Below, one piece after another: positions 7,937-16,040 of a stretch of 64,000 bases of DNA. How positions within the stretch are numbered: position 1 is the stretch's first letter; each line of letters starts with the position of its first letter. Origin of the DNA: CBDBLK01 sp965215445 (GTDB taxonomy: Bacteria; Bdellovibrionota; Bacteriovoracia; Bacteriovoracales; Bacteriovoracaceae); assembly GCA_965215445.1 (NCBI GenBank), contig CBDCDT010000002.1:558001-622000 (forward strand), in the 5' to 3' direction. The notes beneath the pieces are model-generated. The model was not told where the DNA came from. It was given only the letters and a program-made list of their open reading frames with translations, and made no database searches. The position numbers were made by a program, and so were the translations under genes.

Positions 7937-8827
7937 TTAAATCTTGATTTTTACAATCTTCATTATCACATATAGGCCAGCGAGGTCTAAAAGAAGTGCT
8001 ACAATAGCGAGGGCAATGCCGATGGGATTTGTAAACATATTAATGATGGAATCTGGGTCTGAAGAAGCATAAATACCAGTAATAGCAAAAGGCATGGCCG
8101 CAATTGTATAGCCCTGAAACATGCCTTGAGCAGTATAGGTATCAATTTTTTGCTGTAGGCGTACCCTCTCTCGAATAACGTCCACAATTGTATCAAATAC
8201 TTCGGCCAAATTACCGCCCGTTTCTCTCAAAATATTAATAGAGGATACAAACATATCGTTATCCTCCAAAGGAATTCTTTTTGCTAAATTTTCAAAACAC
8301 TCCTCTAAAGGAACACCTACTCTATTTTGTTGAAGTATAAGATTAAATTCCTGTTGAATAGGGGCAGGCATCTCTGCAACAACCATTCCAAGGCCTTGTG
8401 GAACACTAAGGCCTGCACGAATCCCATTGCTCAAGAGCTGTAAAGCATCCACCATTTGGCCTTGATATTGCTTAATTCTCGTTTCTACCATTTTATTCAC
8501 AATAGGTCGGGGAATACGGAAAGAAAGAACACCTACAACTATACCAAAAATTAAACCTACACCCCAGTTAATCAACATCCCAAATAAAACCACTGTTATT
8601 GTAAAAAGGCCAAAACTTAGCCCCAAAAGGTATATGGTTAATTTGTCAGGATCGACTTGAATCATTAAAAGTTCCATTTTTTCCATAATATAGGTTCTGG
8701 TTCCCAAAGTTTGTCTTTCAACCCAATCAAAAATGAAAACAGAGTAGCGATAGCAGTAAAGGAATATACCTATCCCGATAACACCCAGAACTCCCTTAAG
8801 GCCAAGCAATGAAACGAGATCATTCAT
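7937..8827 (-). CDS. tadB: Tad pilus inner-membrane platform protein TadB (T2SS-F domain)
   Basis: This 296-residue protein has hydrophobic segments near residues 10-25, 65-110 and 235-290, and a central cytoplasmic domain. The domain includes ALQLLSNGIRAGLSVPQGL and FVSSINILRETGGNLAEVFD, the signatures of type II secretion F / GspF domain proteins. TadB and TadC form the membrane platform on which the CpaF ATPase acts to extend the pilus. The layout, with two helices before the F domain, fits TadB better than TadC. It is the last gene of the cpaB-cpaC-cpaEF-tadB run. No second F-domain protein is found in this window. Confidence 0.88.
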   Translation of the reverse strand: MNDLVSLLGLKGVLGVIGIGIFLYCYRYSVFIFDWVERQTLGTRTYIMEKMELLMIQVDPDKLTIYLLGLSFGLFTITVVLFGMLINWGVGLIFGIVVGVLSFRIPRPIVNKMVETRIKQYQGQMVDALQLLSNGIRAGLSVPQGLGMVVAEMPAPIQQEFNLILQQNRVGVPLEECFENLAKRIPLEDNDMFVSSINILRETGGNLAEVFDTIVDVIRERVRLQQKIDTYTAQGMFQGYTIAAMPFAITGIYASSDPDSIINMFTNPIGIALAIVALLLDLAGLYVIMKIVKIKI

Positions 8828-8846
8828 ATTCTACCCGCTTTTTAAT

Positions 8847-11048
8847 TCACTTTTTTTTGTTGGGGGTTCCAGTTTTTTTAGGGTCTGTATTTTTTTGATC
8901 TTTGCCGCCAGATGCACTAGAAGATGGAGGAGGAGGTTTAGGAGCATTGGTATTATTAGCAAATAGGCCTCGAGGAACATTGTAGCCTTTCTTTTCCAAA
9001 TTTTCGACAAATTTGGGAATAAAGCCAGTCGCTTGATATTCCCCCTTTATTTTTCCATCTTTTCCAATACCCTTTTGTTGAAAAAGAAATATATCTTGCA
9101 GGATAACAACATCTCCCTGCATACCTCCCAATTCTGTAATATGGGTTATTCTACGAGAACCATCATCAAGGCGGGATTGTTGAACAACCATATGAACTGA
9201 ATTGGCAATCATTTCCTTGATCGCCCTAGGAGATAATCCCGCACCAGCATACTGAACCAAAGTTTCAAGCCTGCCAATACATTCCCTGGGATTATTTGAG
9301 TGAACTGTCGTCATTGAACCATCGTGCCCTGTACCCATCGCCTGAAGCATATCCAGAGTTTCTCCTCCCCGACACTCACCAACTACAATTCGATCAGGCC
9401 TCATTCTCAAAGTTTGCTTAACCAGGCAACGAATATCTATTTCACCATCTCCTTCAAGAGAAGGTGGACGCGTTTCCAGTCTAACAACATGGTCTTGAGG
9501 AAAATTTAATTCTGCGGAATCTTCACAGGTTATAATACGCTCATTAGCCTGAATAAATCCACCCAAAATATTAATTAGTGTTGTTTTACCAGAACCAGTT
9601 CCTCCAGAAACAACAATATTGCGATGAGCTTCAACTGCAATTCTCAAAAAATCGGCCATATTTTGCGTACATGAATCAAACTTAACCAAATCTTTATAAG
9701 TCAGTCTGTTTTCAGGGAATTTCCTAATGGTGATGGTGCTTCCGTCTAAAGCACAAGGAGAAATAATGGCATGAACCCTCGACCCATCGGCCAAGCGGGC
9801 ATCTACATAAGGAGTTTTTTCATCAATACGTCTTCCGATGGGAGCAACAATTCTTTCTATGACATTCAAAACTTGACGATCATTTGTAAAAATGATTTCC
9901 GATTTCCTTATTTTTCCGCTTCTTTCAAAATAGATTTTACTGGGGCCGACTACCATAATTTCAGAACATTCCTTATCGGCCAATAAATCTTCTAATGGGC
10001 CAAGTCCCAAGGCCTCATCCAGAATTTCTTTAACTAATTGATTCATATCATTTCTGGAATTTAAAATTCCTTTTGTGTCTTCTTTTTCAACAAGTTCTAC
10101 AATTAATTTTTTTGTTTTTTCCCTAAGAATAATTTGAGCTTTGGGATCTTTATCATCCTGCTTCTTAAAATCCATCTCATCGACCAGCGCCGTATGCAAC
10201 CTGGCCTTTAATGCCATCCATGATTTTTCCTGACTGCCTCCTGAAGACGATGCCTCAGATTTCTTTAGCTTGGTATCAGTTGGTTTATTTAATTTTTCAA
10301 GGGCCTTAAAGACATTTTTTTGAACTAGTTTGCGAACCATTTCAATCATGGATTTACTAAAAGGTGCATTTCTATTAAGAGCAAATAATGTCTTTTTCTT
10401 ATTGAGCGCACCAACCAAACTTTGCTCATCTTTAGGAATAATAGAAAAAACTGCTTTTCCGATTGTTTTATTAATAACCTCGGGCGTTACCGGATGACCT
10501 TTTTGAACCTGATTGGCCAAAACCAAAATCATATCTTTAGGAAACAACATGGTTACCAAATTGGAAAATAAGCGTTTGCTTTGATTGAGTGCCAGAATAT
10601 CTGGAGTCACGACCAAAAGAATTGCCGTAGAAAATTCAAGTGCTTTCAGTGTAAGAGCAGTAAGCTCCGATCCCCCATCAATAATAGTCAAAGGGAAAAT
10701 ATTTGGTAGTGCTTTTAAAGTTTTACCGATACCTTCAGCATCAGTTGCTTCAGCAGAAGTCGGATCTGTAGGCATCCCAATATAATTGACTCCAGAACCA
10801 TCAACACTTAAAAAAGGAACCAAAGACCTGGGATCAACCGAACCATTAAATTCGGCCAAATCTCTCACTGTTTTTTTGGATGTCATTCCAGTAATAAAAT
10901 TTTGATCGCCACTTGCTTTTTGATCAAAATCCATCAAAAGTACTTTTGAGCGCTTTTCAACAGCATAGGCAAAGGCCAAATTAGCGGCAACCTGGGATTT
11001 TCCAACCCCACCTTTCCCACCGAGAACTGTGACAATATGCCCGGCCAT
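8847..11048 (-). CDS. CpaE/TadZ-CpaF/TadA fusion: localisation ATPase joined to pilus secretion ATPase
   Basis: One 733-residue chain combines two Tad proteins that are usually separate. Residues 1 to about 255 form a ParA/MinD-like domain with deviant Walker A GGKGGVGKS (about 10-18) and the LLMDFDQKASGD region, as in CpaE/TadZ, which positions the pilus at the pole. After a charged linker (about 255-300), residues from about 300 to 690 match CpaF/TadA secretion ATPases. This part has Walker A GGTGSGKTT (about residue 480), RIITCEDSAELNF, the His box TTVHSNNPRECIGRLETLV, and MRPDRIVVGECRGGE. The tail is Pro/Lys-rich. It directly follows cpaC, with no intergenic base between stop and ATG, and precedes tadB by 19 bp. 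The reading frame is continuous and both halves keep their key residues. Confidence 0.92.
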   Translation of the reverse strand: MAGHIVTVLGGKGGVGKSQVAANLAFAYAVEKRSKVLLMDFDQKASGDQNFITGMTSKKTVRDLAEFNGSVDPRSLVPFLSVDGSGVNYIGMPTDPTSAEATDAEGIGKTLKALPNIFPLTIIDGGSELTALTLKALEFSTAILLVVTPDILALNQSKRLFSNLVTMLFPKDMILVLANQVQKGHPVTPEVINKTIGKAVFSIIPKDEQSLVGALNKKKTLFALNRNAPFSKSMIEMVRKLVQKNVFKALEKLNKPTDTKLKKSEASSSGGSQEKSWMALKARLHTALVDEMDFKKQDDKDPKAQIILREKTKKLIVELVEKEDTKGILNSRNDMNQLVKEILDEALGLGPLEDLLADKECSEIMVVGPSKIYFERSGKIRKSEIIFTNDRQVLNVIERIVAPIGRRIDEKTPYVDARLADGSRVHAIISPCALDGSTITIRKFPENRLTYKDLVKFDSCTQNMADFLRIAVEAHRNIVVSGGTGSGKTTLINILGGFIQANERIITCEDSAELNFPQDHVVRLETRPPSLEGDGEIDIRCLVKQTLRMRPDRIVVGECRGGETLDMLQAMGTGHDGSMTTVHSNNPRECIGRLETLVQYAGAGLSPRAIKEMIANSVHMVVQQSRLDDGSRRITHITELGGMQGDVVILQDIFLFQQKGIGKDGKIKGEYQATGFIPKFVENLEKKGYNVPRGLFANNTNAPKPPPPSSSASGGKDQKNTDPKKTGTPNKKK

Positions 11049-12551
11049 TTACCTTCCCCTAGACCTAAATTTTCGCCTAATGTCAGCAACTCCTTCCGAG
11101 GCCGACTCAACAATTTCCGGGGTGACAAAAACGACAAATTGTGATTTTGAAACAGTTAAATCTTTGGAGCGGACAAAAGAAAAAAATGGTGATGCTCCTT
11201 CTGGTTGTGGAGGTTTCTCACCGGCCGGTTTATCAAAATCTTTGGTATTGCTGCTGACTACAATCCCGCCGACAATTGCCGATTCTTTGGATTTGATAAT
11301 AATTGCCGTTGAAATGGAATTAGTAAGTGTGCGGGGGGGGTCACCAGATGAGGCCTTGACGTCAAGGCCCATATTCAGGTCAATTTTATCCTGGGGAAGC
11401 AACGTCGGCTTTACTCTCAAGGTAAATCCTGATTGAGATTTTTCCGATTTAGTAAATTCACCACTTCCCAGAGAAAACGGTATATCTTCCGTTTTATTGA
11501 TTGTTCCCTCGGTTTTATCCTTTATAAAAAGAACTCCCGACTGAACTATTCTTGCATATCCGGCACTTTTGGCCGAAGCAAGTTTGGGAAACAAGTTTGA
11601 TATTGTTCCCGACAAAGTGCCTTGTGACCTGGTTCTAACCTCACCGCCCGCTGTTTTGCCAAAATTAATTGACCCCTGTCCAGCACTTAAAGAAGGCTCC
11701 CAGTTAAAGGCAAAAAGTTTGCGATAATCTTTGTTAAGTTCTACAAACTGGGCGGTTATCTTTACCAGTTTGGGTACACTGGGAGGAGGTTTTTTTTTAT
11801 TGATAACAATAAAATTTTGAATCGGTGCCTTCACAGCAGTCTTGACGGCATCTGTTCTTTCGGCCAAGGATGGAAGTTGTGCCGGGAAGAACGCCTTGGC
11901 CACTTGCTCGGCAAGATTTTTTTCTGCTTCAGAAGAGACGATTCCCTCCAACCAAAAAAGGCCATTGACCAGTCTGACTGTAACGTCTTTTAATTGATTC
12001 CTTTGAATTTCTTCTTGCATTTTTTGAGCTATCAACTCTTGCGTTTGTCTCGAAACTTCTACTAAAAACAATACGTTGCTAAACTTACTTTGCTTTATTA
12101 TGGTCACAACTCTGCCAATATCTTCGGGAACAACAATCTTGCCGCCCAGATAAACGACGCCACTTTTTATTCCAATCTCAATTCCCTCTACATCTCCAAT
12201 AAAATCTCTGAGTTCTTGAACAATTTTAGACTGGCTTGTAGCAGTTATGGTTACCAAAAATCTGGCCTTGATATTTCCCACTGAATCCCTTATGACCACA
12301 GAGGTTTTTCCCGCTCTTTGTCCCTGAAGTACGATCTCTCTTCTCTGGGGAATCAGCGTAGTCCTGAGAATCGCTTCATTTCCAATTTGTATTCTCGGGT
12401 CTGGAGCAAAATCAAGTTGCATAATTTTGTCGATTCCCAAAATAACTTCTACTGATTTTTCTGGAACAGGTGCTTCTGATTGCGCGTTGGACACACTTCC
12501 AAGCAAAAGAATATAAACAAATCCTAAAATTGATCCCGTATATTTAACCAA
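11049..12551 (-). CDS. cpaC: Tad pilus outer-membrane secretin CpaC/RcpA
   Basis: A 500-residue protein with a signal peptide (cut near SNAQS). The N-terminal domain includes IQIGNEAILRTTLIPQRREIVLQG and GKTSVVIRDSVG, typical of the CpaC pilus-specific secretin N-domain. A BON-like middle region follows (about 100-220). The C-terminal secretin domain (about 255-480) contains VKITAQFVELNKD, GTLSGTISNLF, SGFTLRVKPTLL and SQFVVFVTPEIVES. The protein would form the outer-membrane channel for the Flp pilus. It starts 2 bp after cpaB and abuts the cpaE-cpaF fusion, so co-transcription is clear. No RcpB-like gate gene is seen nearby. Confidence 0.92.
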   Translation of the reverse strand: MVKYTGSILGFVYILLLGSVSNAQSEAPVPEKSVEVILGIDKIMQLDFAPDPRIQIGNEAILRTTLIPQRREIVLQGQRAGKTSVVIRDSVGNIKARFLVTITATSQSKIVQELRDFIGDVEGIEIGIKSGVVYLGGKIVVPEDIGRVVTIIKQSKFSNVLFLVEVSRQTQELIAQKMQEEIQRNQLKDVTVRLVNGLFWLEGIVSSEAEKNLAEQVAKAFFPAQLPSLAERTDAVKTAVKAPIQNFIVINKKKPPPSVPKLVKITAQFVELNKDYRKLFAFNWEPSLSAGQGSINFGKTAGGEVRTRSQGTLSGTISNLFPKLASAKSAGYARIVQSGVLFIKDKTEGTINKTEDIPFSLGSGEFTKSEKSQSGFTLRVKPTLLPQDKIDLNMGLDVKASSGDPPRTLTNSISTAIIIKSKESAIVGGIVVSSNTKDFDKPAGEKPPQPEGASPFFSFVRSKDLTVSKSQFVVFVTPEIVESASEGVADIRRKFRSRGR

Positions 12552-12553
12552 AT

Positions 12554-13369
12554 TTAGTTGCCTCTCTTTTTATTTTGCTCAGAAAAATATGCTTTTGCGT
12601 CAGCAACCTCATCATGGCCTAAAACATCAAATATACTTGTCGCTTTGATCCTGACCTGTTTTTGATCTGAATTATTTCTCAAACTCAAAAATGGCTTGTT
12701 GCCTGAATAAATTAGTAAAAAAACCAATTTTTGCACGTCATAAGGGTTAAGTTCTAATGTCACCGTATTATACCTTTCATATACGTTGGCATTCATGGTT
12801 TTAATTTCTCTAGGAGTTTTAACTCCATAAATGGGAAGAGAGTTAGTCATGGATTTACCAGTCGAAAGAACCAGCACATCTTGAAGAACTGTTTTTGTCT
12901 TCTGCATATCTTTTCTTCCAGAAGAATAATCAATGGCAGCAATGACATCCACTCTGTCTCCTGGCTTGATAAGTTTCCCAGCCGCTTGCCTTTCTGTAAT
13001 GTTAAGTGCGAATGCTCTTTTATCGGGACTCACCTGGCGAGAAAGACCGGTTTTAGCACCTGGGTAAGTCACCCTTGGTTTGGTAATAATTTCCCCCTGA
13101 ACAATCGGGATGGTGGCCATGGTGTTTTCTACACTTTTAATATCTGAAAAGGCATCTGGGTGGGCAAATTTGCGAGGAACTGTTTTAACAGAAATTTTGG
13201 TATCGTCGATCAATTCGAGTTCTTGAATATCCCTTTTGGCCACAACAACTGTCGTTGGTCTTCCATAATTACGTTGATATTCGCCTTCTTTATCTTCTAC
13301 ATAAGTGTGCACCATAAACATGGCCAAACCAGAAATAATCAGAGCAAGCGTAAAGGCCCGTGTATTCAT
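12554..13369 (-). CDS. cpaB: Flp pilus assembly protein CpaB/RcpC (SAF domain)
   Basis: This 271-residue protein has an N-terminal membrane anchor (FTLALIISGLAMFMV). A SAF/CpaB domain follows: VVVAKRDIQELELIDDTKIS, then IVQGEIITKPRV, the RAFALNITERQAAGKLIKPGDRVDV segment split across two strands, and TVLQDVLVLSTGK. This is the standard RcpC/CpaB layout. It is a periplasmic, membrane-anchored partner of the secretin. It is the first gene of the second half of the Tad locus; the gap of about 107 bp before it contains an 8-bp inverted repeat. Confidence 0.9.
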   Translation of the reverse strand: MNTRAFTLALIISGLAMFMVHTYVEDKEGEYQRNYGRPTTVVVAKRDIQELELIDDTKISVKTVPRKFAHPDAFSDIKSVENTMATIPIVQGEIITKPRVTYPGAKTGLSRQVSPDKRAFALNITERQAAGKLIKPGDRVDVIAAIDYSSGRKDMQKTKTVLQDVLVLSTGKSMTNSLPIYGVKTPREIKTMNANVYERYNTVTLELNPYDVQKLVFLLIYSGNKPFLSLRNNSDQKQVRIKATSIFDVLGHDEVADAKAYFSEQNKKRGN

Positions 13370-13402
13370 TCGTATCCATCTCCAAAAAAATTAATATAAT
13401 CC

Positions 13403-13428
13403 TTTGCTCTAAATTTTAGCAGAGCAAA
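13403..13428 (-). repeat. Inverted repeat in the leader before cpaB
   Basis: TTTGCTCT (13403-13410) and AGAGCAAA (13421-13428) are exact reverse complements separated by 10 bp. The hairpin lies about 34 nt upstream of cpaB in the gap between the pilin-like genes and the assembly genes. No U-run follows, so it is not a classical terminator for minus-strand transcripts. An mRNA-stability or processing element that separates the pilin half from the assembly half is one possibility. Confidence 0.45.
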
Positions 13429-13476
13429 ATGAAAAGCAATGAAAAAGGGAATAATTATCCCTACAAGATTCTTTAA

Positions 13477-14004
13477 CTACTGCAAAATACAAGAGGAACT
13501 TGTCATAATATCAGATCGGTTGGGTAAATAAGGAAAATTGTGATAGTTCTTGAAGTAATTTCTTCCCACAATATATGTTTCTCCACAAATCCCATAAAAA
13601 GTGAAAACTCTGACAAAAGTGCTCTTACTTTCACCTTTAAGCGGTTCAGAGCAGGTTTCACCCTCATCTCCCGTAAAAAGTGTTGTAAATTTAAAACAAG
13701 GTGCCAAGGAAAGCTCTCCTTCAGATTTTGCCCTGAAGCCAATGGCGGACATCCCTGCCAAAGTGATTCCTGAATTCATCCATTCCCCCAAATCTTCTTG
13801 CTTTGGGGCCGTACTATTGCCTTTTAAGAGATAATAAAAATATCTACGCGTTACTTTTTGCTGATTAATGGAAGCATTAATAGAATCACCAACTGTAACC
13901 ATAATGATAAAAATAAAAATCAAAAAAGGTATAAAAACAAGCAATTCAAAAATAGCTTGCCCCTTATCTTCCTTCGCAAAAAAAATTTTCTTTCTAGCAC
14001 CCAT
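13477..14004 (-). CDS. TadE/TadG-like pseudopilin 3
   Basis: A 175-residue protein starting at ATG 14004; the frame is open to 14082, but that would extend deep into the upstream gene. The N-terminus has the pseudopilin signature DKGQAIFELLVFIPFLIF: a Gly-Gln pair, a Glu five residues after Gly, and a long hydrophobic helix (about 18-40). The periplasmic part contains several cysteines (for example GETCSEPL and GICGETYIVG). It resembles TadE/TadF minor pseudopilins, which are processed by TadV and help start pilus assembly. Its start overlaps the upstream TadE-like gene by 11 nt. It ends the pilin half of the locus. Confidence 0.75.
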   Translation of the reverse strand: MGARKKIFFAKEDKGQAIFELLVFIPFLIFIFIIMVTVGDSINASINQQKVTRRYFYYLLKGNSTAPKQEDLGEWMNSGITLAGMSAIGFRAKSEGELSLAPCFKFTTLFTGDEGETCSEPLKGESKSTFVRVFTFYGICGETYIVGRNYFKNYHNFPYLPNRSDIMTSSSCILQ

Positions 14005-14530
14005 TGTCAAATAAAGTTGAATGAATAGAACAATATTCTGTTTGCAAAGCTGCCTCTCCCATAGCAGTACAAACTCTATCATAACATTCAGAGCGGGTTG
14101 GCTCTCTACCTAAAAAAGATTCCGACCTTAACTCCAACTCCCTTCCGGAACCCAAAGCTGGCGTCGGCAATACTTGACTAAAATCAAACCAGGCCCCAAC
14201 ATATAAATTATTGCTGTAATTGTTTAAACTTTCGGGATCGTTTAGTTGAAGTTCGTTAATTGTCCCACCTAAAAGGCCTCCAAGTTTAAATCCTTCAAAA
14301 ACTTTTTTGGCCAAGAGACTGGCCCCATTATCACTCCCGGCAGGATTATTGGAATTATTGTCAAAAACCATATAAGCACGTCCTGCCATATAAGTTGCGT
14401 AGTGAACCAAATAACCGTTGGTATAAATCGAAGCTATTTTAAAAAAAGAAAATGTAAAACCAATTGCAAAAACAAACGTTACAATAAACTCTATTGTAGA
14501 TTGGCCTTTATTTTTAGAATGGATAAGCAT
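13994..14530 (-). CDS. TadE-like pseudopilin 2
   Basis: A 178-residue protein with a short basic N-terminus, the processing motif NKGQSTIEFIVTF and a hydrophobic helix (about residues 12-30). A periplasmic region with YATYMAGRAYMVFDNNS follows, the kind of helix seen after the TadE anchor in which an A-A/G-R pattern is common. The end contains several Cys residues (ECYDRVCTAMG). It overlaps the upstream 107-residue pilin-like gene by 17 nt and the downstream one by 11 nt, showing tight coupling. Confidence 0.75.
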   Translation of the reverse strand: MLIHSKNKGQSTIEFIVTFVFAIGFTFSFFKIASIYTNGYLVHYATYMAGRAYMVFDNNSNNPAGSDNGASLLAKKVFEGFKLGGLLGGTINELQLNDPESLNNYSNNLYVGAWFDFSQVLPTPALGSGRELELRSESFLGREPTRSECYDRVCTAMGEAALQTEYCSIHSTLFDNGC

Positions 14531-14837
14531 CTTTACTCAAGAAAAATCTGGATTCTCCACCAGTATCGGAATTATAAAAAGAAGGATGGGGAGAATTATA
14601 ATCTAAATCGTTTTCCTCAACATACAAAGCGTTCCTATAAGTATGCTGTATACGAGTAGCAAGAACTGAAAAAAAAGTACCCTTACTATCAAAAAAATCT
14701 TTGAAATATTGACTGTTAAAAACACCAAAAGCAAGGGCCATAACAACTGCCATTAAAAGCACATATTCAATAACTGACTGGCCTTTATTATTTTTTAAAA
14801 ATTTTAAAATACTAAACTGCATCCGAACCATAACCAT
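14514..14837 (-). CDS. TadE/Flp-like prepilin 1
   Basis: About 107 residues. The chosen start is the ATG at 14837, preceded by an AGGTG element; ATG codons at 14831 and 14822 also remain possible. The N-terminus carries the prepilin signature NKGQSVIEYVLLMAVVMAL, with Glu and Tyr at the positions used in Flp and TadE subunits, followed by a helix of about 20 residues. The remaining part is polar and aromatic (VEENDLDYNSPHPSFYNSD). It overlaps the 3' end of the prepilin peptidase gene by 34 nt. It is longer than Flp and shorter than typical TadE proteins. Confidence 0.72.
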   Translation of the reverse strand: MVMVRMQFSILKFLKNNKGQSVIEYVLLMAVVMALAFGVFNSQYFKDFFDSKGTFFSVLATRIQHTYRNALYVEENDLDYNSPHPSFYNSDTGGESRFFLSKDAYPF

Positions 14838-15298
14838 GCCACACCTATAACTGGAGAATAAGCAAATCTCTTTCCATAAATATTGCAAATACAAGCAATA
14901 TTTCTTAGTTCCAAGGCCTCTTTTATTTTACCAAAATTTTTTGAGGTATTATAAAAAAGTAACAATATTCCCAAAATGAGTGTTGAATATAAAAGAAAAA
15001 GAAAAAAAGTTTCTTGATATTTTAGAGGAACCAACAAAAAGAAACTAAAAAGATATTTGACATCCCCGGCACCTACAATTTTAATTGCGTAAAGTCCAAA
15101 TCCAACCACAAGAAGGCCTATCGGATACCAAAAAACATCAATATAAAAAAAGTAAAATTGTGGAATAAAAATTAAAAAAATTAAATAAAAACCAATATTT
15201 ATGAAAAACCAGTAATTTGAAATTTTTTTACTCGTATAATCTATCCAGCTAACGAATACCAATTCAATCAACAAAAAAAGATAAATCGGCAATGGCAT
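14804..15298 (-). CDS. tadV: Prepilin peptidase (TadV/CpaA, aspartic type)
   Basis: A 164-residue polytopic membrane protein. The first catalytic aspartate is in SWIDYTSKKISN (about residue 20) and the second is in the GxGD motif IVGAGDVKYLF (about residue 78). Both are required for cleavage of Flp and TadE-type prepilins at the conserved Gly. Five to six hydrophobic stretches fit the short CpaA/TadV form, which lacks the methyltransferase domain of PilD. It follows the two Flp-like genes and precedes the TadE-like genes, the normal position in Tad loci. Confidence 0.88.
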   Translation of the reverse strand: MPLPIYLFLLIELVFVSWIDYTSKKISNYWFFINIGFYLIFLIFIPQFYFFYIDVFWYPIGLLVVGFGLYAIKIVGAGDVKYLFSFFLLVPLKYQETFFLFLLYSTLILGILLLFYNTSKNFGKIKEALELRNIACICNIYGKRFAYSPVIGVAWLWFGCSLVF

Positions 15299-15303
15299 TA
15301 TGA

Positions 15304-15513
15304 CTATTCCGTACTATTTTTATAATTTCCAAAATAGCAATTTGTTTTACAAACTCCCACCGACAACTGCTGTGTAAGGACGTGGCCTAGCTTTCCTACA
15401 GACACGCTCAAGGCCTTGCCCAGACCGCTAACGATACCCACTGAAATCAAGGCAATAAAACTGAAAATAAGCAGATACTCTATAAGTGCCTGGCCTCGAC
15501 TGTTCTGACTCAT
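15304..15513 (-). CDS. Flp-like pilin, second copy, 69 aa
   Basis: A very short protein with SRGQALIEYLLIFSFIALIS at residues 5-24. This is the Flp/TadE processing motif (G followed by xxxxEY) and hydrophobic core. The C-terminal half includes two cysteines (VCKTNCYFG), unusual for a major Flp pilin. It is therefore more likely a minor or tip subunit than the main fibre, but this is inference. It ends 5 bp before the peptidase gene. Confidence 0.75.
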   Translation of the reverse strand: MSQNSRGQALIEYLLIFSFIALISVGIVSGLGKALSVSVGKLGHVLTQQLSVGVCKTNCYFGNYKNSTE

Positions 15514-15611
15514 AGAAAAATTTTAAGGCCAAACCACATAAAAAAGAGAACAATGGAAGGATATTCCCGATTCTTGAAGAAAAGACAAAAGCTAAGATTT
15601 ATAGGAGCGCT

Positions 15612-15806
15612 CTAGCCACCGGAATTAATCTCATCAACCCAGTTTTGAGCACCATTGAATACACCTTGGGTGATCCCATCGAGTTTTTCTTCAGCAGTAC
15701 TTTTAAATTTAAAAACGATAAGGGCCACTACTGCCACTAAGAGAATATACTCGGTGGACGTCTGACCATCCTCTTCTTTGACAAAAGAGAGAAATAAATT
15801 TCTCAC
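15612..15806 (-). CDS. flp: Flp major pilin, 64 aa
   Basis: The frame is open from 15827, but the sequence AAAGGAGG lies 7-8 nt before a GTG at 15806, which is the better start. The product begins with a short basic and acidic leader (VRNLFLSFVKEEDG), then QTSTEYILLVAVVALIVF, the classical Flp motif with Glu-Tyr after the cleavage site. A short polar tail ends in a Gly. After TadV cleavage the mature subunit would be about 50 residues, typical for Flp1. It is the first gene of the Tad locus and has its own promoter. Confidence 0.85.
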   Translation of the reverse strand: MRNLFLSFVKEEDGQTSTEYILLVAVVALIVFKFKSTAEEKLDGITQGVFNGAQNWVDEINSGG

Positions 15807-15909
15807 AACTCCACCTCCTTTAGTCACTCTATAAAGGCCTTATCGTACGGGGCCTTAAAAAACTTGAATCTTGGCCCCTATCTATCCTTAATTAAAGAAA
15901 TATCAGATT

Positions 15910-15939
15910 ATTATACCCCAAAATTACTACTCATTGCAA
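15910..15939 (-). promoter_or_regulatory. Promoter of flp / the Tad locus
   Basis: On the minus strand TTGCAA (15934-15939) and a perfect TATAAT (15910-15915) are separated by 18 bp. The start of transcription would be about 100 nt before the flp GTG. The leader contains AAGGCC and GGCCTT arms (15834-15839, 15851-15856) that could pair just before the ribosome binding site. Confidence 0.6.
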
Positions 15940-16004
15940 TATTTTAATCATAACCCATTGAAATCACAAGAAAATACCCTACTTTTCAACCTCGTTTTTT
16001 GACA

Positions 16005-16033
16005 TTGAACCTCCTCTCAGACTCAAGTATACT
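16005..16033 (+). promoter_or_regulatory. Promoter of the 6S RNA gene
   Basis: TTGAAC (16005-16010) and TATACT (16028-16033) are spaced by 17 bp. The first base of the predicted RNA helix (G at 16041) is 8 bp after the -10 element, as expected for a sigma-70 start. Confidence 0.55.
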
Positions 16034-16040
16034 CTCAAAT

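Noticed and set aside
11029..11436. 135-codon plus-strand frame opposite cpaC
   Set aside because: Antisense to the secretin domain; no independent support.
15834..15856. AAGGCC/GGCCTT inverted repeat in the flp leader as a regulator
   Set aside because: AAGGCC and GGCCTT are so frequent in this DNA that a pair 11 bp apart may be chance; mentioned only with the promoter.
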